NCBI GenBank assembly: GCA_036346275.1 | Contig: CM070722.1 | Span: 25,877,336-25,941,335 of the forward strand | Length of the DNA: 64,000 nucleotides | Reading direction: 5' to 3' | Source of the DNA: Otatea glauca | Taxonomy: Eukaryota > Streptophyta > Magnoliopsida > Poales > Poaceae | In this document: piece by piece, positions 11,929 to 23,508 of the stretch | Numbering within the stretch: position 1 is the stretch's first letter | How the letters are laid out: every line of letters starts with the position of its first letter | Program-made: the position numbers and the translations under genes | Notes under the pieces: generated by a model | Database searches by the model: none | What the model was told of the DNA's origin: nothing | The model's input: only the letters and a program-made list of their open reading frames with translations

Positions 11929-12143
11929 TATCTTCTTGACATCTATATGACCTCTAATACACACCTTTGATCATTATTTTTTCTATTTATATATTAGTAG
12001 AAGTTAGTAAATGTAATAATATAGAAGTATTTTTTTAATATCTTGTAATATCATTTCCACTTGTATACTTAGCGCTCAAAATTTTAAAAGGTGTACTACA
12101 AATATTCTAAAATGACATGTAAAATAAAAGGAACCAAGGAGTA
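11929..12143. mobile_element. Stowaway-like MITE remnant
   Basis: The right end, inverted, reads GTACTCCTTGGTTCCTTTTA, a typical Stowaway terminus. The AT-rich interior with TTTGATCAT matches. The left terminus is eroded. Confidence 0.4.
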
Positions 12144-12281
12144 CATGCAAATTTAATTACGGGGTGATTATGTTTGGTGGCAGTAGTGATGCCCAAATGA
12201 GCGGCCCGGCACAGCCCAGCACGATTAACGGACAGCACGGCTCGTTTCGGTCCGACTAATAAACTGGTCGTGTCGTGCCGG

Positions 12282-13874
12282 TGAAAGCATCTAGGCCCCT
12301 ATGTTGGTTTGGTTTTGATAATTAATGACAACTTTAGTTAAAAGACTAATATTTTCCTTGAGAATATTGAAAATAGGTTAGTCCAGGCTTGGTGATCATG
12401 GAAGCATAAAGAATGATGCAAAAAGAAGATCAATACATCATAAAAGTGAAAAGGATAAATGTAAGGACCTTTCTCTAGCTTTTTGCCGATCTCGGAGTTT
12501 GGAGAAAAGATCGGGTTGCTAGAAATAAGGTCGTACTATAAAGAGGGGTCTTGACAACTGTCTTGATGTCATCTAGGGTTTAAAGGCTCAAATTAAATAC
12601 TCAAGATCATGCATTGTGTCAAGTTTTTAGTCTCATTGAATAAATTCTATGGAAACAAATATGAAGTTTCTAAAAACTCGGTGCTACCGCCCATGGTAGC
12701 GTGGTGCTACCGGGCGAGCGGTAGCACCGGCCATATGGGTGGTGTAAAAATTCCGGTGAGGCTCCTTTTATGCTCTCTGGAAGACCGGTGCTACCGCCCA
12801 TGTCGCCCGGTAGCACCGGTCATATGGGCGGTGTGAAAATTCCCGAGAGCACCCTTTTTGTGCTCTCTAGAAGAGCGATGCTACCGCCCATGGTAGCGTG
12901 GTGCTACCGGACGAGTGGTAGCACCGGCCCCTCAGCCCGATGCAAAAATTCCAAAGAGCTCCATTTTTGGGCAGTCGGGCGGTCCGGTGCTACCGGTCCC
13001 AGTTGGGCGGTAGCACCGGACCACCAGTACAACGGTCTCTGGCAGTGCATTTAATGCACTGTTCCAACCGTTGGGTTGGATCCCGGTGCTACCGGTCCTA
13101 CATGGGCGGTAGCACCGGGAATTCTAATTTCAGCCCAATTAGAATAGCAACGGCTAGTTTTGGTTTATGGGGGTTATAAATACCCCCATCTGCATTCTAG
13201 AGGGGCTCTTGGTCCATATTGATGATATTTGAGCTCTAGCAAGTCTTCTTCTCTCCATAAGTGCATTCAATTTTCATTTGAGAGAGTGAAGAGCAGAATT
13301 TGAGTGTTGCATTTAGTTTGAGCCTTTAGACACCCAAATTTGATCTCAAGTAAGCATCAAGACTTATTACTATTGGAGGTTGCCGCCTCCTAGATGGCTT
13401 GGAGGAGGTCATGCACGGTGAGCTTCTCAACGGAGATTGTGAGAAGCCCCGGCAAGTTGTGAAGGCCGGAGTTCGCCTACCCGGAGCGGGGAGGAACTAC
13501 CTTAGTGATCGAGGAAGGCTCAAGCGAGTGGAGCCGGCTTGAAGTGGTTCAATTCACCTCAACGTGGAGTAGGGGAGACCGGCAAGTCTCCGAGACCACA
13601 GGTCAAAAATCTTGTCTCTTGCTCTCTTGTGATTTGTTTTACTCTTATTGTGCTTAGTTAAATCTTTTAGCATTTCAAGTATATTATTTGTGCTTAGATT
13701 TCTACTTCACTCATACTTGAATTGCTAGAGTTCTTGTTGTTACTAGAGGACTTAGTTGCATAGTTAAAGAAGAACACAATTATTGCCTAGCGTTTTTAAA
13801 TTGTTTGTTTTTAGAATAGAAAATTTTAGAACCTCCTATTTACCCCCCTCTAGTCGGTCATCCTTGATCCTACA
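12282..13874. mobile_element. Solo LTR, copia type (Sirevirus/Maximus-like)
   Basis: It begins TGAAAGCATCTAGGCCCC and ends ATCCTTGATCCTACA. The 5-base flanks are GCCGG (12277-12281) and GCCAG (13875-13879), one mismatch, so it lies cleanly in the hAT subterminal sequence. No internal domain is present, so it is a solo LTR left by LTR-LTR recombination. The many short inverted repeats are a feature reported for Sirevirus LTRs; the lineage is inferred from that alone. Confidence 0.75.
12680..13125. repeat. Array of GGTGCTACCG / CGGTAGCACC inverted repeats in the solo LTR
   Basis: At least ten copies of GGTGCTACC or its complement GGTAGCACC alternate, with CATATGGGCGGTG and GCTCTCTGGAAGA spacers repeated. 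Adjacent copies form short hairpin arms. It is GC-rich against an AT-rich background. Confidence 0.85.
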
Positions 13875-13927
13875 GCCAGCCCACGAGCCGAGGAGGCGGC
13901 CCAAGCACGGCCCATTGGCCTCACAGG

Positions 13928-16900
13928 TGTAACACCCTAAAATTTGCCATATTTTAAATTTTGGAGATATTTTGATTTTTGAGAATTATTGGAAATTTAT
14001 TGGAATTTATTTGGATTTATTAAATTATAGTTATTCGTGAAATCAATTAACATAATATAAAATTGTATGCAAAGTTTCATTGGAAATATTTTATTCAAGT
14101 TCAAAATATCTTAAAATATTTTCCAGAAAGTTTTTGGATTTTTTCGGGTATTTTTGCTATTCATTTTGGCTTTGTTTATTTATCAGATTTATTTTAAATC
14201 AAAAATATTTTTAAAATCGTTGGAGCAGTATTGGGCCGGCCCAGCACTGAGCCCAGCCTAGCCCAGCACTGTGCCGACCATTGTGATTCGTCGTCGTTGG
14301 ATCCAGATCGGACGTTGCTCGGTTTGCCACGTCATCAGCGCTTGCGGACCGTTGATCCAAGCACTCGCGGACGAACAGGATTGCGCCACGTCGTCTCGTC
14401 TTCGCGAGATCACCGAAGGGATGTGGCCATTGATGCCCATGAGTTTCGCCGGCGAGTTTCACGCACGTCGAGGCTCCTTTAAGTGCACCGGTTAGCGCGT
14501 CTGGCAGAGCTCTTCACGCTGCATCTTTTGACTCGCACGCCTCCCAAGCCGCCGCTGTTTGCCTGCGAGAGCTCACCGTAGTTACTCCTTTGCACCGCCA
14601 TCGTTTTTGCTTCGCCCCGCCGTCGTCCGAGCCTTTCCGCCGTGCTCCGACCCTGTTCCGAGTTCACCGAAGAGCACCGCGTCGATCAAGCCAGTTCTTC
14701 ACGCTTGGGATCCACTACAGCGCCGCCACCGACTTCATCTTCCTCAGCGCCGGTAGCCTTCTCTTTTGCACCACCGTCGACCTCGCCAAACCCCATCGAC
14801 CGTCTGATCTGCATCGTGCCGCTCCGGTGAGTCCAGGTAGCCCCAAATCCTGTGTTAGTCTGGCTTAAGTCGTAGCCATTAGATCTGATATGTGCGGTTT
14901 AGATTAGATCTGGCGTTTTGTGCTTTAGATTAGATCTGGGCCGTTGGATCGTTTTTGAACGCATGAGATAGTGCCACGTCGCTAGGGTGAACAGTAAACC
15001 GCTCGGGTACTATGGGCCGTTGGATTGGATCCGTGCGGTGATTGTGAGTTCGAGTTGTGTCGTGTGAATCGGCACCATTCATTTTTGAACATGCGGCACG
15101 GATGACGCCGTACCCCCTCCGAATCATGTGTGAATGCGTGTGCGATTTGACCGAGGCACGACCGAATCTTGGCCGCTGGTTTCAAGCGGACCGCCGAGAT
15201 TTCGCCGCGTGTCTTCGCGTGAGCCGAAGCGTCGTCGGGACCGCGCGGGTGCTGACCGTTGGATTCGTGAGCGCCGTCGGATGCGTGACGCATGGGGGTG
15301 TGGAACGCGAGGCGTTGCTGAGTCTGCGCGGGAGCGGACCGTTGGATCCGAGAGCTCCGTTCGATGGCCGACGCGTGTCACGTGGATTTCGAAGCGCCTC
15401 GGTGCAGCGCGTGAGATCTGACCGTTGATCCTTTGACTACCATGATTGTGCCACGTGGTTGAGATCTGGCCATCGGCTAGGAACGATCGAGATGCTGACA
15501 CGTGTCTGGGCACGAATCTCGAGGCAATCGACTGACGTCAGCAGTGACGTCAGTGCTGACGTCAGCTGGTGGGCCATGTGTTCTGTTCGGTGGACCGAGT
15601 CCACGGTGGACCCGACCTGAGCTGTGGACCGGGTCCATGGACCGGCTGACGTCATGCTAACGCAATAAATCGAGATTTCAATAGAAAAATAAATAATTTA
15701 ATTCGGGATTTTCTATTTTCTGATTTACATTTTATTTAAAACTTTGAAAGGCTATAACTTTTGCATTTGAACTCCGATTGAGGTGATTCCAGTTTCTAAA
15801 AATTTGTAAAAATGTGCTATTTATAATGGTGAATTTTATTTGAATTTTTGAGGTTATATAGTCTACTGTTTTGGATATTTATTGCATACATGATTTTTAC
15901 GTGTAGACGCAAATTTGCCAGGAAGTTTCTAGGAAGAGTTCATCGCTAAAGACCAAGCTTCGAAACACGACCAGCAACTCTTTGAAGGCAAGTGATGCTT
16001 TGACCATCTTATTCCCAGTTTTTAAATGTATTTTGCTTTGAAATTATGCATGGTATGTTAATTAAAAATGAATTTAAATTAATTTGGGTAATGTAGTTAA
16101 TCAACCCATATTGTTATTGCCACCTTGAAATTATTCTTTGTATGCCTTGAAATCTTTGTCACCCTAAAATTATTCATATTTGTTGGATATAATATGATGC
16201 CAACACAGGAGGCTAGACCGTGATTAGATGCTTAGCCTTGCAACGAGTCATGTATGATCTTTCGGAAGAATGCCACAATACTGATTAATGAAATATTGAA
16301 TGTATTTTGGAAATGGTGTGATGATGCTACGTGATGAAACTAAGGTATGAAGATCTGTGTGGTTCTGTACCGATGTTGAGTTATTGTTGGCATGTGTTGC
16401 ACAATAAACAACTGGGTGGGAAATGTTTTAGACTGGGGTAAATGGCAGGAGGCTTTGTGTCAGGTGGGCCTGTGTGGCTATGGGATTGTTGAGTGTGTAA
16501 GGCTATGTGCCACATTGGGGTTGTGTGCCACTATTGAGAGAAGGAAGTCTTGCCTTCGTTAGCTAAGGACTTCACCTTGCAAATCTTTGAACTGAGTCAT
16601 CCGTGCAACCACATATCTGGTATGGGACAGACCTAATTGATTAGGGCTCTGATATTTTTCCTCTGAAACTTCAGGGTGACAGTACACAGGGGTGTATCTG
16701 TGTGGGGGAGCGTACCAGTGCTACGGCTTGGTGCCCATCCAACGGTGTTAGCCTGTCCTTTACTTCGGCTCTGTGTGAGGGGAGTGATAGTTTTCTCCGT
16801 AAACTTGGCACACAGCCTTAATTAGTTTATTCTTGACACTGGCACACAGCTATCCTCTCCACATTTTATTTTTGAAGATCTAACATCGAAGAGCCGGACA

Positions 16901-17190
16901 ATTAGGGGGCAAGCCCTGTTGGTTGCCTGTGGCAAGTTGATGGGATTCCACGAAGTTTATTTGCTTTCCGCTGTTATCTTCTATTACTCTAATAATGTAA
17001 GCCCTGCGTGGCTGATTTTATGTAAGGAGACCATAAGGTAGTACAATTCAGTTAATATAAATGTTTGCACTACTTATTATTATATCGTTGTGATCATCTG
17101 TGATGTTCAACTCTGTAATGGATGTGTGTGCTAGCGTGATCCTGGACTGGCACAGTTTACACAGAAGGTCCGGATTCTCTAGCGGGCCGA
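13928..17190. mobile_element. Large solo LTR, probably Ty3/gypsy
   Basis: It starts TGTAACACCCTAAAATTTG, a typical gypsy LTR start. The interior has a GC-rich block (14230-15650) with repeated CCGTTGGATC motifs and then a long non-coding part. It ends around 17160-17194, either at CAGTTTACA or at GGGCCGAAACA; after that, hAT-type sequence resumes. ACAGG to the left and ACAGA near 17161 may be the duplication. No gag or pol domain was found inside, and the length (~3.2 kb) matches Tekay-like LTRs. Open frames in the GC-rich block have no recognisable domain. Confidence 0.55.
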
Positions 17191-17570
17191 AACATGCCGG
17201 GCCGGTACGTTAACGCCAAAAATTCAAAAAAACCAGAAAAAAGTTAGAAAAATTAGGAAAATAGAAAAAGTATGAAAAAATATAGAAAAATATGAAAAAA
17301 AATCAGAAAAATAGGAAAAATTATAATAATTAGAAAAACTTGAAGGATGTAGAATTTTTTTAAATATATATGTAAATTAAGAAAAAGCTAAAATACAAAA
17401 TAAATTCTAAAATGAGACAAATAATTAGAATTAAATAATAAGCTTTATTGATGTTTGGCTGCCTCATTAAAAACTTTGCCAAATAAAAACTCAACACGAG
17501 AAAACCTTGGCAAAGAAAAAAGAGAACAACCTATAGCTTAGTGATATAGGAAAAAAAGTGAAGATTACAA

Positions 17571-19650
17571 TTATTCTTCCTGATTATCTTGATAAATATT
17601 TTCAAACGTCTCTGCCTGCTCAACATTTTCTGCAGTATGTTGTGCTCGTTGATCAGTTTGTTCCCAATCTTTCACAGTGAGAAGTATTTCCACCATCTCA
17701 CTTGTCAGATTTGTTCTTCTCTCCTCGATTATTCTTTCGGATAGACAGAAAGCAGACTCTGAAGAAATCGTGGAGACAAGAACTGTTAACACATCCCATG
17801 CTAATATGGAAATCACCGGATATGTTATCTTATGCTCGTGCCACCACTGTAAAATGCTGAAGTCCTCCTCTTACTGCTCTTGGTAGTTGACAGTGTCGCT
17901 GTTGAGATAGGCAGCTAGCTTCCACCACTTGTTGTGTCCACACTTGACGTTGTTGTAGTCAAACTCCTTTAGAAAGAGCCACTTGCACCCCATATCTTTC
18001 CCCATGCAGTTTTCTTCTTACCTGTTGTGGGTGCTGGTTGAGGTCGCTGCATGAGAACTTCAGCAAACTTCTGATCATACTTAGCATAAACTTGAGATAA
18101 GTTAGCACGGATATTTGAAAAATAACTGGAATAATCAGTACCTACCTCATCCCTTAGAAGTGAGAGAACATTAGAAAATTCTCGAACTTTATCTCTAGGA
18201 TCTAAAATAAATGCAAATGCATATAACATAGGAATTTCTTGCTAATATTTCAAATATATAGTTTTCATAGCATAAGCAGCTTCACGCAAGATATTATCAT
18301 TTTTGTGGCTCCTTAAGTGGGTAGAAATTTGTAAAATATGATACACAATTAAAGGAGAGGTTGCGTAATAAACTCCAAATAAAGCAACAGTAGAATTAAA
18401 AAAAGTTCTAAAAATGATAGCAAGTATTTAGCAACATACCAATGTTGCTCTGTGAGTAGCTGTTGACTATCCTACCTACGATAGTGTGTGTTAATAAAAA
18501 CAAAAAAATGTGCTCTTATAGGGTATGAGAGACTTAAGCATCAAATAAGTAGAGTTCCATTTAACAGGCATATCCAAACCAAACTTACGCGGACGCACAT
18601 CCATTGCAATACAATAAGTTTTATATGCTGCTACCCGTTGATTAGAATTATTTAAGAAATATATTGCAGTGCGAAAAGGTTCAAGATACTGATCTAACAT
18701 CTTCAAAGCAGATTTAACTATAGTATATGGCAAGCACAACATTGATGTAATAAGAAAGATTTAGCATACAAATTGAAAAGCAGAGTAAGAATGTTCATGG
18801 CAGAAGTATTTGTTGAAGCATTATCTAATGTTATTACAAAAATCTTATCAGTAAGCCAAAATCTTACACAACTTTTACATTACAATCAGCAATATTTTCA
18901 CTGGTGTGTGCTACATCAAATAATTTGAATCTTATAATTCTCTTCTCTAGTTGCCAATCATTGTGTACATAATGAGACACTACACTAAGATAATTTTCTT
19001 TAGCTCTACTGCTCCATATGTCAGATGTCAAAGGCACAGAAAAAGTACAGGTACTAAATTGCTCTTTTAGCTTATTACAATAATTATTATAGTATTTAAC
19101 CAAATCTCTAGTTGTTGTCTGTCTAGAAACTGCAGAAAATCTAGGATTATGAGCGGTCCTAATATAGTTTTCAAATACAGCTGACTCACCAAAGTTTAAA
19201 AGATCTTGAGAAGCGATTAAACGACAAAGAGATTCACAAGCTACCTCGGGATTGTAGTCCCAATTACGTATCGTACCATCGGGGTTGTACTGCAGCTGCG
19301 TCTGTCTCAAAGCCACCCAGCTTTTATTTTACAGTTCTCAGCATGCCTCTTCAATTGCTCTGTTCTACCTGAAGATTTCGCAGTTAGTTTGTGCTTACAA
19401 TATCTACAAATAACATACCTGCTCTGAACGCCGTCCGATGTCTCAAAAATCTGCTAGTCTTCTCAGACTCACAATGTACTGCGTCTTGATCTTTTTACCC
19501 CAGTGCTTGCCGACGCAGTAGCACTTGTAGAGCTTGAGGATGGTAAAGCTGCTATAGCTTCTTGAGCTTTATAGGATGCAAGAAACTCCTCGGGTGAAAT
19601 CCAGAAATCAGAAGCTGGAAAAGACGGAAAATCCCCGTGCTCTATAAAAA
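17571..19650 (-). pseudogene. BED-finger hAT transposase (RICESLEEPER-like), broken
   Basis: Domains from N to C on the minus strand: BED zinc finger near 19330-19415 (VICRYCKHKL ... HAENC); a central part at 18864-19316 with LTSDIWSSRAKENYLSVVSH (the DIW segment of the RNase H-like core); a piece at 18491-18742 (PVKWNSTYLMLKSL); a DUF4413-like piece at 17969-18229 (YAFAFILDPRDK); and the hAT dimerisation domain at 17571-17816 (SSESAFCLSERIIEERR, TVKDWE). Frameshifts and stops separate the parts. The transposase would bind the GC-rich subterminal repeats of its own element. It is a different hAT lineage from the DUF659 protein at 1-1948. Confidence 0.82.
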
Positions 19651-20175
19651 TAACTGCAAGAAATAATTATGCTATTGGTACTAAAATATGATTTAAAATA
19701 CTAAAAAAATGAAAAATTAAAGCACAATTATTACCTTGATTTCTTGATAGAAGCAGAAAGCCGAATTTCAGATTTTTGGCAAAACTATTTGAATTTTGCC
19801 AAATTACCACTAAGGTCAAAAGAATTTCCACAAGAGAATGAATAGAAGAGAATGCAAAATTGCTGGTGTGGAAATGAGGGGGGCAGCCACCTATTTATAG
19901 AAAAAAAATTCGGGATTTTTTGGTATTTGTTTTCGAATTTTTTAAGCCTTTAACGACTATAAAACAACTATTTTTCAAACTAAACGGGCCATGCCACTGG
20001 TAAACGAGCCGTGCTGTGCTCGTGCCGAGGTGCTGACTCAAGCACGGCATGGGCTCGTAGGCTGTACCAGCATGACCCGTTTACGACCGGGCCGGGCCGT
20101 GCCTAGGCCGTACGTACAGTAACGTGCCTTCGAACGGCCTATTTAGCTTGACCCATTTGGATATCTCTAGTTGGC

Positions 20176-20340
20176 CTTCGTGAGCAAGAGTATCGATTCC
20201 AGCGGATATAGGATGCATGGCTCTATGCACCATGATCAATGGGTAGACGAAAAGGCATCGAGCCAATGGAATCGGGAGGCTAATCTTACACCTTGTAAAA
20301 ATCGCAAAGTGCTTTATGAGTGAAATTTGTTTTTACTCCA
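20176..20340. repeat. Diverged outlying copy of the CYP78A-upstream repeat
   Basis: Shares GATTCCAGCGG, ATGCAT, CATGATCAA, ATCGAGC, GCTAATCTTACA and TCGCAAAGTGCTTTATGAG in the same order as 23520-23640. It is now about 3.2 kb from the other copies because transposons inserted between them. Confidence 0.6.
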
Positions 20341-20627
20341 AATGCAACAGCTATTGTTCTTTAATGAGATGATAATAACTCTGAATGCATGCCAATTTCG
20401 AGATGAATTGCCTTAATCATGCTAGCTGATTGGAGTAATTGGGACGGCCGCCTAGCTATAGATAAGATATCCCGGGCGGCGCACAGAGTAGTATTCCGTA
20501 CGTCGTGACGGCTTCGCATGCGCCGCTCTCCCTGGCGCCGCCGCTTAAATTAATTCGGTCGTTCGCTTTTGCGGCGCTGGACAGATTCGAGAGCCCACCT
20601 TAAATTTCTTCCACAGGGAGTTTAAGG
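20341..20627. other. Host sequence, no gene seen
   Basis: Includes a GC-rich patch at 20450-20600 (GGCGGCGC, GGCGCCGCCGC) without a recognisable frame. Confidence 0.3.
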
Positions 20628-21175
20628 GATTTTTTTAAATAATATATTTTTAAAATAATTTTACAAAAATAATACCCTAAAAAACAATTACAAAAATACA
20701 CTTCTGTAGCTGTTTCATTTGACGACAACCGTCCATTTTGTCGCTGATTTTTTCATTTGATGACAACCGCCTGTTTTGTCGCTGATTTATTTGACCGACA
20801 GATTGTTTTGTCGCTGATTCATTTGTTCAACATGCTGATTTCACTCATAGGTTTATGTCGCCAATTAAATTAGCAACAGAAGGCACCTCTATCGCCAAAT
20901 GAATCGGCGATAGAGCTTGTGTCTGTCGCCGATTCATCTAATGACGACGGAGGTATATTTTTATAAGAGCAGTGCTTCAATACTTTCCTCCTAATATAAG
21001 TTGCACAAATCTTGAAGCAAGCGAAAGGGTAAGTAATCACCATCTACCTTTTATTCATGCTTTAATATTTGTACAACTGTAAAAAAGAGAAGCATGGAAG
21101 CACCTCTCTTTTTATAATTATTTTTAGAGTATTATTTTTATAAAGTTATTTTAAAAATATGTTATTTAAAAAGTC
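20628..21175. mobile_element. Non-autonomous MULE (548 bp)
   Basis: The left end GATTTTTTTAAATAATATAT is mirrored at the right by TTATTTAAAAAGTC. Flanks GAGTTTAAGG (20618-20627) and GAGTTTGAGG (21176-21185) differ at one base, fitting the 9-bp (here up to 10) MULE duplication. Inside, TTTGTCGCTGATT recurs three times. The terminal sequence is like that of the large MULE at 44020, so that transposase family could mobilise it. Confidence 0.8.
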
Positions 21176-21342
21176 GAGTTTGAGGCGTCCAAGGTACTCC
21201 TGTCCTACTACCACTCTACCAGTACAAGCAGGATGCATGTAAATTGAGATCAGAGAAGCACAGTTTCCCTGATTTTAGTGAATCTCAGCCGTCCCATCCG
21301 AGATGGAGGGCCCGATCATGTGCTACAGTGCAAATAATACAG

Positions 21343-21584
21343 TACTCCTTCCGTCCCGAATATATGTTATTAGAGCTTTTCAATTTTTTTTCTAAATACG
21401 TGCCATTGTACAAATTCAAATTAACTTTTTACTATTTTCTCCTTCTGTAGCACTCCTTCAACTATTTGCCATACACTACAGGAAGACTCACCCTCTAAAA
21501 AAATATAATAAAGAGAAATAATAAAGTCCTCTTTAGATGTGCCTAGGTGGAAGTAATGACATATATTCAAGAACCGACTAAGTA
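21343..21584. mobile_element. Stowaway-type MITE
   Basis: The left end TACTCCTTCCGTCCCGAATA and the inverted right end TACTTAGTCGGTTCTTGAATA are similar, with an AT-rich interior and TA at both ends. The middle (21450-21530) looks rearranged. Confidence 0.55.
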
Positions 21585-21706
21585 CGAAACAGGGCGATTG
21601 TTGCAGTAATTTCAGCTACAGTGATTCATGCTCGGGTATACCAAACAGTGTTGCTACAATGATTAGCAGTGCCCTCAGTGTTTTCACTGCACTTGATTTG
21701 TAGTTA

Positions 21707-22065
21707 GGCTAATCCCAGTGTATAGTATCATATTCCAAAATCCAAAACTGCCACGTAGGATAGAGAGCGTGATACTGTTGAGAAGAAACACCATCTCCAA
21801 TGCATAGTATCATACTACAATATCCAAGATAATTTGCGTGCATTAATTGTTGCATGTGTTGTGATCAAATGTTTCATATGAATATGATATGGTTTGCTCC
21901 CAGTGCAGTATCATACGAAATCCAAGACATTGGATATTGAGCCCAAGCAGTATCATCCTTATGATACTGCTATCTTCTCTTTCTTCATTAATCGATTGCC
22001 ATGTCAGCAAGAAATCCTATGTGGCGAATCATTTATGGCGTATGATACTACTACTGGGACTAGCC
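21707..22065. mobile_element. Tourist-type MITE with TTA duplication
   Basis: GGCTAATCCCAGTGTATAGT at the left; at the right, inverted, GGCTAGTCCCAGTAGTAGT. TTA lies at 21704-21706 and 22066-22068. ATAGTATCATA blocks repeat inside in both orientations. Confidence 0.8.
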
Positions 22066-22066
22066 T

Positions 22067-23167
22067 TAGGGGTGTAATCGGATAAGATAATTTCCTACCG
22101 ACCGGATGTGTTTAGATCGGATTCGGATATTTTTTTCGGATAGTTCTCGGATTCGGTATCGGTTTTGGATACTTTATTTCGGATTCGGATTCAAGATATT
22201 ATTATCCGTCGGATCGAAATATTCCGAACTGTTTCTCGGATATATTCGATAAAATGTATTCGGATATTCGATCGATCTAGCAACCGCATACATAGTCGTA
22301 AGTGCTCCCCGGCGCCCCTTCGTGACGCACCGCTACCTTCCGCCACTGGTTTCCGCACGCCCGTGAAGAGCCAGAGCCACGAGCTTCGGTTGCTGCTTGC
22401 CCGTGAAGAGCAGAAGAAGCTTGCTGCTATCACTACGGAGTGTACAAGAACTTCAACAAAGCAACGTCGCACGGCCCGCGCCACAAGAGCCGCCCACTGC
22501 ATTGGTTCCCACGGCCACAGCCCGCTCCTCTGCCCAATGCCAGCTTCGGCGGCCTCCAGTTAGCCTCCACCTTTGCCGCCTCTGGTGGAGGCTCGCCCGG
22601 CCACCGTGCTAGCCTCCGTTGCGGCAGACTTCGCCGGTTGCCGTTCCTCGGCCAGCCAACCTCTAGAGCCTTACTGTTTTTATTTCTCTTGCACCGTCGA
22701 GAGAGCTCAGCTGAAGAACGAATTTGAAATAGATCCCAAAACTGTTTTTCAATCCGTCTTCTTGCGCCCGTGAAGGAGTTCTTGCGACTGTGCCTCACTG
22801 ATTTTGGAGTTATCTGTTGCGCCCGATAATTTTCACCTCCTGCATCATAACTTGAAAGTCATTGAAATAGTCGAATTGCCTAAGAAGAAAACAGTATGCG
22901 ATGGTTTTGTTGCATTAGAACTTCTACGGTTGATTAATCATTGCGATCTGTGTGCTATATGTGGTATCTATTCTCGTACGATATCCGACAAAAAATATTC
23001 GATACCGTATCGATTTCGCTCCGTATTTGCTTCGAATCCGTGACCGATATTATCCGCGCCGTATTCGTATCCAGCACTATCCGTATCCGATTTCGAATCC
23101 GACAAAAAGTATGATTTAAGATACGAAAAGAGCAATATCCGACCGAATTCGAGTCGATTGCACCCCT
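22067..23167. mobile_element. Non-autonomous hAT-like element with GC-rich internal segment
   Basis: It starts TAGGGGTGTAATCGG and ends CGATTGCACCCCT, the same ends as the 713-bp element at 4530. GGATATTCGGAT-type repeats fill both sides (22085-22290; 22975-23150). The centre (about 22290-22700) is GC-rich and unlike the ends, which suggests captured sequence, but I recognise no protein. It abuts the Tourist MITE on the left. No 8-base duplication is visible. Confidence 0.65.
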
Positions 23168-23251
23168 CCTTGTAGTACTACAAAGTTTGAGTAGTTCAAT
23201 ACTACTTCAATTTTCAATTGCTACTCCTACAACGTACGGCATGGAGATTTA

Positions 23252-23480
23252 GGTCCTGTTTGGTATGACTCCAGCTCTACCAGATTCATAGATCTGGTGG
23301 AGTTGGGTATTTGTAGCTCCACAGATCCGTGAAGCTGGATTTGTAGGTATATTAAGAGTGTTTAGGTAGGTCATATTATTCAATTTTAGATTAAAAATAT
23401 AAACTTAATTCTATTTATTTTAGCCTACAAGATTCAGATCTAACGTGGAGCTAGAATTTAGAGCTCTACCAAATAGAGCC
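23252..23480. mobile_element. Short inverted-repeat MITE (Tourist or hAT type)
   Basis: GGTCCTGTTTGGTATGACTCC at the left and, inverted at the right, GGCTCTATTTGGTAGAGCTC. Flanked by TTA and TAA. Inner palindromic AGATCTGG/CAGATCT blocks. Superfamily is uncertain. Confidence 0.6.
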
Positions 23481-23508
23481 TAAATTAAAGGATGGTTGTA
23501 TTTGTTGC

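Larger units (their letters stand above)
12184..20169 (-). mobile_element. hAT element with broken transposase, split by two solo LTRs
   Basis: The left end TAGTGATGCCCAAATGAGC and the inverted right end TAGAGATATCCAAATGGGTC are imperfect inverted repeats. Both subterminal regions are rich in GGCCCGGCAC-like motifs (12205-12280; 19985-20110), typical of hAT ends. The flanks GGTGGCAG and GTTGGCCT agree at only five of eight positions. The transposase lies inside on the minus strand. Two LTRs, at 12282 and about 13928, are inserted between the left end and the transposase and account for about 4.8 kb. Boundaries are probable, not certain. Confidence 0.65.

Noticed and set aside
14211..15655. 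Many overlapping open frames in a GC-rich block
   Set aside because: No domain, and frames overlap on both strands. They lie in a probable gypsy LTR where high GC makes stops rare.
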